DNA of 64,000 nt from Saururus chinensis. Its lineage: Eukaryota; Streptophyta; Magnoliopsida; Piperales; Saururaceae. The stretch covers positions 20,904,995-20,968,994 of the forward strand of contig CP141142.1 of NCBI GenBank assembly GCA_035235625.1, in the 5' to 3' direction. This document shows, one piece after another, positions 59,407 to 64,000 of the stretch. The notes beneath the pieces are model-generated. The model searched no databases, had not been told where the DNA came from, and saw nothing but the letters and a program-made list of their open reading frames with translations. The translations under genes were made by a program, and so were the position numbers. Numbering within the stretch: position 1 is the stretch's first letter; every line of letters starts with the position of its first letter.

Positions 59407-60794
59407 ATTACACGCTCATGGTTTTTAGCATACTTTTGACAAATAAAATTAGCACATTAACATTACATATAACACATATGTTCTTATATATTGTTCCAAG
59501 AAATAAGTAAAAATAGAATTTACATGTTCAAAAATTAAAACAATCATATCATAATTTTAGATTAAGGAGAATCATATCAATTTGACTTTTGCACAAAAAA
59601 ATTATAGGCAATCAATAATATGCCTAAAAATCTAGTTAATTATTACTTATCTTTAGAATACTCCTTTTCACAAATGTACTTTAAAAACGTAAGAGCAATC
59701 AAAATTTTTACTTTCAAAACATTTGGAAACAAAATAATAATAAATTGTAATGCTAAAAAAATATTGAATTCCATTGAAAGCACTTCGATTTGAGTTCAAT
59801 AACTCACAATAAAAATCAAACAGTATAAACAAACAAGATTGAGCTCCTTTTGATTAATTTCCTTTTAATTTAAGTGCATTCACAAATTATGTGATTGTCA
59901 ATTTTATGTTCTTCTTTTTGACACTTTAACCCTCTTTTATTATTATTTTTTATGAAACTACCAATGTTTTTAACTCTTGTCTCTTTTAATCTTAAACCTC
60001 GCAAGATTACGCTTATTCAAGTTGACAGAAGAAACAACCAATGTTTTTAACTCTCGTCTTTTTTAATCTTGAATCTCGCAAGATCACTCTTATTCAAATT
60101 GTGACAAATTTGTTCAAACCCTAGTATAGACCAAGTTCACTTTCTTCAACTCACGTTATCTAGAATCTATGTACATGTCTCCGTAAAAAGAAACAAAAAC
60201 AATAAAACCTCATAAAAATATGCCCATGCTTTATTCTAAGTCATGATATTTTTTCTCAAATCATTTTTGTAGGGCTTTATTTGTTTTGAATCATTTCTAC
60301 TTGCATCATTTTTTTTATTTTTTATTTATTTTTTATGTCAATCGGATGGGAGCTTCCTCATCATATTTATGAGGGCAAAATCATAAGAATAAAAGATATT
60401 AAATAACTAGGACGTGTCTCCAACATAGTGTGATAAGTTTTTATTTGTATTTTTTTGGCTGGCTGCGGGATTTTCTTCGATCGTTGTCGGCCAAAGCAAG
60501 AAAACGCTCTTTGCGTAAAATGGTAGAAGGTTCCTTTCTTCAAAAAGAGTGGACTATTTCCTGTGTTTTTCCTGTATGTATATCAAAAGTCATCTTCTTT
60601 GGTACATCTGTATGTCAAAATTTATTTAGTTTTAGAAAGATCGCAGTCATTTTTCAACAAAAGACACCGCATCCTATGGCTGACCATCTTGGCCTCGCTG
60701 ATGGGATGTTTTCCTCGCATCATAGCTCACACGTGGTCATGTTTAACAAGTGAAATCTATTCATTGCGCAACCTAGTTCTTAGCCTTCTTCATT

Positions 60795-60795
<1 letters not shown>

Positions 60796-60864
<69 letters not shown>
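60796..60864. repeat. (AC)n(AT)n microsatellite
   Basis: About 27 AC units followed by seven TA units. It is absent from unit 1, which has only a short ATATAAATATA run there. Confidence 0.95.
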
Positions 60865-60966
60865 CACTCAAGGGGCATTTTGCCCTTGAGTTACATGGGC
60901 CATTGGATTTATAGCAAATGGCCAGGTGGGCCTAGTCGTGAGCCCAGGCTCACCCCTCAACTAAAT

Positions 60967-60968
<2 letters not shown>
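60865..60968. other. Short unique piece with hairpin between microsatellites
   Basis: It begins with a hairpin, CTCAAGGGGC, ATTTT, GCCCTTGAG. The rest (GGGCCATTGG ... GTGAGCCCAGGCTCACC, another short inverted repeat) is found only in unit 2. With its flanking microsatellites it could be a small inserted element. Confidence 0.45.

Positions 60969-61012
<44 letters not shown>
60969..61012. repeat. (TA)n microsatellite
   Basis: About 22 TA units, at the right edge of the extra piece in unit 2. Confidence 0.95.
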
Positions 61013-61017
<5 letters not shown>

Positions 61018-61427
61018 AAGCTTTAAATTAACTAAAAAGTAAAATTTATTATTAGTTTTAAGTAGTAAAACATATTTATAGGTTCATTTTTATGATATTG
61101 TAGTTTATAAAAAAATTCAAATTTTAAATAGCACCATAGTTGGTTCACAACTTATCCCATTAAATTTTGGGAAAGAGAAAAACAGGAGGAGATGTAGAAG
61201 GAGAGAGATATATCATGTAATTTAATCATGAGTTAGTGGCAATTTATCCTTCTTGGTTTGTGTTTTTCATTTTTGGATACAAACCAACCAGTAGTAGCTA
61301 ATGATCTATTTTTTCTTTCGTTGTTTGCTTTTGTTTTAGTTGCCATGGAATTTAAAACGTGCTTTGTTTGTCCTTATAAATTTTATTGTGGCTAGAAATA
61401 ATCATGTTTTTTATAACTTAAGATTTC

Positions 61428-61690
61428 TTATATTTGAGCAAGATCACATCCTTCATTACGAGCTTGTATACATGCTTCTAAAGCCACCCAATTAGCTATT
61501 GAGCTAGGTGCATTTTCCCAAGGGTGTCCTAAAGTTCCTCCACCGAACTGTGGTACGGAATCATCCCTAAAGATATCGGTTAGGGAAGGCATATGCCAAA
61601 CGTGAATACCCCCAAAAGCTAGCTTTATTTCTGTCCTAGTTGATCCTAATTTGACATTAGAAGTATATTGATTGTTCCCCAATAACCAAA
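61428..61690 (-). pseudogene. rbcL: Plastid-derived rbcL fragment, copy 2
   Basis: The better kept copy: an 84-codon open frame contains [31 protein letters not shown] and [13 protein letters not shown]. Changes such as Arg to Trp and Arg to Cys fit C-to-T decay. The start codon and the first 30 residues are not rbcL C-terminal sequence. Confidence 0.85.
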
Positions 61691-61911
61691 TACTTTTTTC
61701 TATAAAAACTGCTAAATGGGCCGGGGTTATGAACTTATAATCATGAAATCGACTTGATCATTCAATTATAAGTTCATTCCATATCAAACTAGATTGGAAT
61801 AGGGTTATGTTTTGTTTTATTTCTTGTTGTTATAATAGAAAATTTCTCTCAGTTCTCCTTTCATATTGTTCATATATATGAAAAAGTATTGGAGTTAGTT
61901 AAATTTATTTA

Positions 61912-62135
61912 CCGAAATAACCGAATCCCTTTTTCGTAAGCCCCACATAGAAAGATGCCACTATCATGGGTAGCCAGTCCAATAGCTGCTTCAGTAGCTG
62001 CAATAGCTATAACAAAGATAAAAAAAATGTCTCCCTTTAATTAATGACTATCAAATAAATTAGAAAATGTTATGGGATTTAGATTAACCGCATTCAGTAT
62101 AAACTCAAGACACAATTGTCATGGAACATGAACAA
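61912..62135 (-). pseudogene. ndhE: Plastid-derived ndhE fragment, copy 2
   Basis: It reads [18 protein letters not shown], stop, LKGDIFFIFVIAIAATEAAI, closer to plastid NdhE in the last block than copy 1 but with a stop where Gln or Arg is expected. It has the same abnormal tail after AIGLA as copy 1, so the fusion preceded the duplication. Confidence 0.8.
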
Positions 62136-62149
62136 ACTAAAAGTTTGTA

Positions 62150-62969
62150 TTCTAAATCCTTGTGTGATGATAAGAATAATGAATTTCCCTTGAAAAGTTA
62201 GAAATTAAAAAAGAAATTGAAGGTTTCTCTATACTTTCATTAGCTCCTAAGTAAAAGAAAATTTAGCCTTGCATGGTAGAAGAAGGCTCTTGAATCTTTG
62301 TTAAAAGCTTTGAATGCTCCCCCATTTTTTTCTCCATTGTTCTCTATAGTTTCCTCAATTTTGAGCCTCAAATGACTTTATATAGATATAATAATCATAG
62401 GAATAAGTCTAAAACAAAAAAGACTCAAAACTGGCATAAAATAGGAAACTGTGCGTTCGAACAACTATACTATTTATGCCCACTCAAACGGCTATACTAT
62501 TTATGCAATATGGATAGTTCTGCTCAGTTTCATTCTAATTTTTATTGAGGAAGTTGTTTGTTAACTAGATTGACCATATTATTGTCTAGTTTTCTATTGT
62601 GTTCATTAAACTTTTTCTTCACGTCCATATTAATTTTTAATTCTTTTGTAACTCTGAAAAGTTGTCCAAATAATTTTAAAGTATGTCAAGAATGTTTCCA
62701 AATATTTGCACATTATTTAATGAACTTGATAAGCGCATCTTATTTACAAACATAATAAGTACATTTCAAACATGTAGCATACATAAAATCTCAACTTGAT
62801 TTAAAAACATGCCTAAAGTACTAATGTACCCAAATTATTTAATAATTAAACTAAAATATTAATATCTATTTTAACATCAATAAACCACAATTAACCCTAA
62901 CTTAACCTAATACAATACTAACAAATAAGGTAAAAAGACTTATAAAATTGATATATTTCACACTTATCA
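62150..62969 (-). mobile_element. Truncated D-family LTR, unit 2
   Basis: The counterpart of 58580-59406, with the same truncation point next to ndhE, so the D insertion also predates the tandem duplication. Confidence 0.65.
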
Positions 62970-64000
62970 ATTACAAGCTCTTGGTTTTTTGCATAGTTTT
63001 GACAAATGAAATTAGCATATTAATATTACATATAACACATGATCTTATATAAATAAAAATATAATTTAAATATTCAAAAATTAAAACAATCATATCATAA
63101 TTTTACATTAAGAAGAATCATATCAATTTGACTTTTGGACAAAAAAATTATGTTTAAAAATCTAGTTAATTATTACTTATCTTTAAAATACTCCTTTTCA
63201 CAAATGTGCTTTAAAAACTTTGAGCAATCAAAATTTTTACTTTCAAAACATTTGGAAACAAAATAATGATAAATTATAATGCTAAAAAAATATTGAATTC
63301 CATTGAAAGCACTTCAATTTGAGATCAATAACTCACAATAAAAATCAAACACTATAAACAAGCAAGATTGAGCTCCTTTTGATTAATTTCCTTTTAATCT
63401 AAGTGCATTCACAAATTATGTTCATTAATACATTGCCTTAGATTAGCCAACTCCAAGGTATGTGATTGTCAATTTTATTTTCTTCTTTTTGATAGTTTAA
63501 TGCTCTTTTATTTTTATTTTTATGAAACTACCAATGTTTTTAACTTGTCTCTTTTAATCTTGAACCTCGCAAGATCACTCTTATTTAAGTTGTGACAGAA
63601 GAAATAACCAATGTTTTTAACTCTCATCTCTTTTAATCTTGAAGCTCGCATGATCACTCTTATTCAAACTGTGACAAATTTGTTCAAACCCTAGTAAGGA
63701 CCAAGTGCACTTTCTTCAACTCACGTTATCTAGAATCTATGTACATGTCTCCATAAAAAAAACAATAAAATCTCATAAAAATATGCCCATGCCTTATTCT
63801 AAGTCATAAGAATAAAAGATATTAAATAAATAAACTTACAAATGTGAATCACATTACATGGAATTTTCTTTTTTTAAATTGTAATAGAAGTCTAGCTATA
63901 GTTCCACCACTAAGACTCCACTAGAATTCAAACACCTAAGTCAAATTATGTTTAAGAATCCTCTCTTGATTTTTAATCATAAATATTGAGTTGAGTCTAA

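Larger units (their letters stand above)
57012..60406. repeat. Tandem duplication, unit 1 (3.4 kb)
   Basis: The unit begins CTAGGACGTGTCTCCAAC and ends AAAAGATATTAAATA. It is repeated directly at 60407-63828 in the same order: a CTGGCTGCGGGATTTTC block, the rbcL piece, the ndhE piece, the D-LTR piece, and an AT-rich tail with an 80-base repeat at 59962-60110. Small indels and scattered substitutions separate the units. Unit 1 has 30 extra bases near 57120 and about 130 extra near 60250-60370. Open frames of 60-150 codons at 56822-57357 lack domains and shift between units, so no gene is called. Confidence 0.9.
60407..63828. repeat. Tandem duplication, unit 2 (3.4 kb)
   Basis: Direct copy of 57012-60406. 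It differs by an insertion of about 220 bases at 60796-61012 (two microsatellites flanking a short unique piece) and lacks about 130 bases of unit 1's tail. Its 80-base repeat is at about 63530-63680, with an extra 40 bases near 63420. Beyond 63828 the sequence (to 64000) is AT-rich with nothing recognised. Confidence 0.9.

Noticed and set aside
60430-60753. 107-codon open frame in duplication unit 2
   Set aside because: Unit 1 has a shifted, disrupted version; Phe/Ser-rich composition without motif. Probably chance.
60793-61026. 77-codon open frame across the AC/AT microsatellites
   Set aside because: It is mostly Thr-His and Ile-Tyr dipeptides produced by the repeat.
1-64000. tRNA, rRNA and CRISPR features
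   Set aside because: No cloverleaf, rRNA-like stretch or spaced repeat array was recognised on either strand; a tRNA scan could not be run.

Overview
This window is nuclear DNA of a flowering plant. The signs are a calmodulin-like gene of the plant CML37/38/39 clade, pieces of the plastid genes rbcL and ndhE, Mutator-like elements carrying a plant mobile domain (PMD), and very long LTRs. The species cannot be fixed; a monocot is possible. Only one intact protein gene was found, an intronless CML at 55920-56492 on the minus strand. About 85-90 percent of the window is nested transposable elements, most of them broken.

Layout. At 1-8.9 kb an AT-rich repeat (family C) is split by a family-B solo LTR (B0), which itself holds a second one (B1). 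At 8944-35665 lies one old Mutator-like element (MULE-2) blown up by insertions. Its PMD half is on the left and its transposase half is on the right. Between them the order is MULE-2 > E2 LTR > B4 LTR > A2 LTR > B2 LTR. A younger 7.06 kb element (MULE-1, 18962-26018) also sits inside B4, and a truncated A copy (A3) sits inside E2. At 36.0-40.9 kb there is an LTR stub with a primer-binding site, head to head with a decayed minus-strand Ty3/gypsy chromovirus. At 41.6-48.3 kb come a Stowaway-like MITE, one MULE terminus, and a rearranged B copy containing a D-family LTR and a long inverted duplication. At 48.6-55.0 kb a fold-back element is split by solo LTR A1, which is split by solo LTR E1. 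At 57.0-63.8 kb a 3.4 kb direct tandem duplication lies upstream of the CML gene; each unit carries plastid-derived rbcL and ndhE pieces.

LTR families A (about 3.5 kb), B (3.5-3.7 kb) and E (about 2.1 kb) were recognised by TG...CA ends, 5-bp target duplications and comparison of copies within the window. Most are solo LTRs, which suggests frequent LTR-LTR recombination. The most unusual pattern is in family B: the segment just after the TATA box differs in every copy, while the borders stay similar. In B2 that segment holds a frame-shifted piece of a host ribosomal L18a-like gene. Also notable are arrays of short palindromes just inside both ends of the MULEs, and stop codons that mostly look like CAG>TAG or CGA>TGA changes, as expected from decay of methylated DNA.

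All family and age statements rest on reading and aligning by eye. Boundaries with a stated target duplication are the firmest; others may be off by tens of bases.
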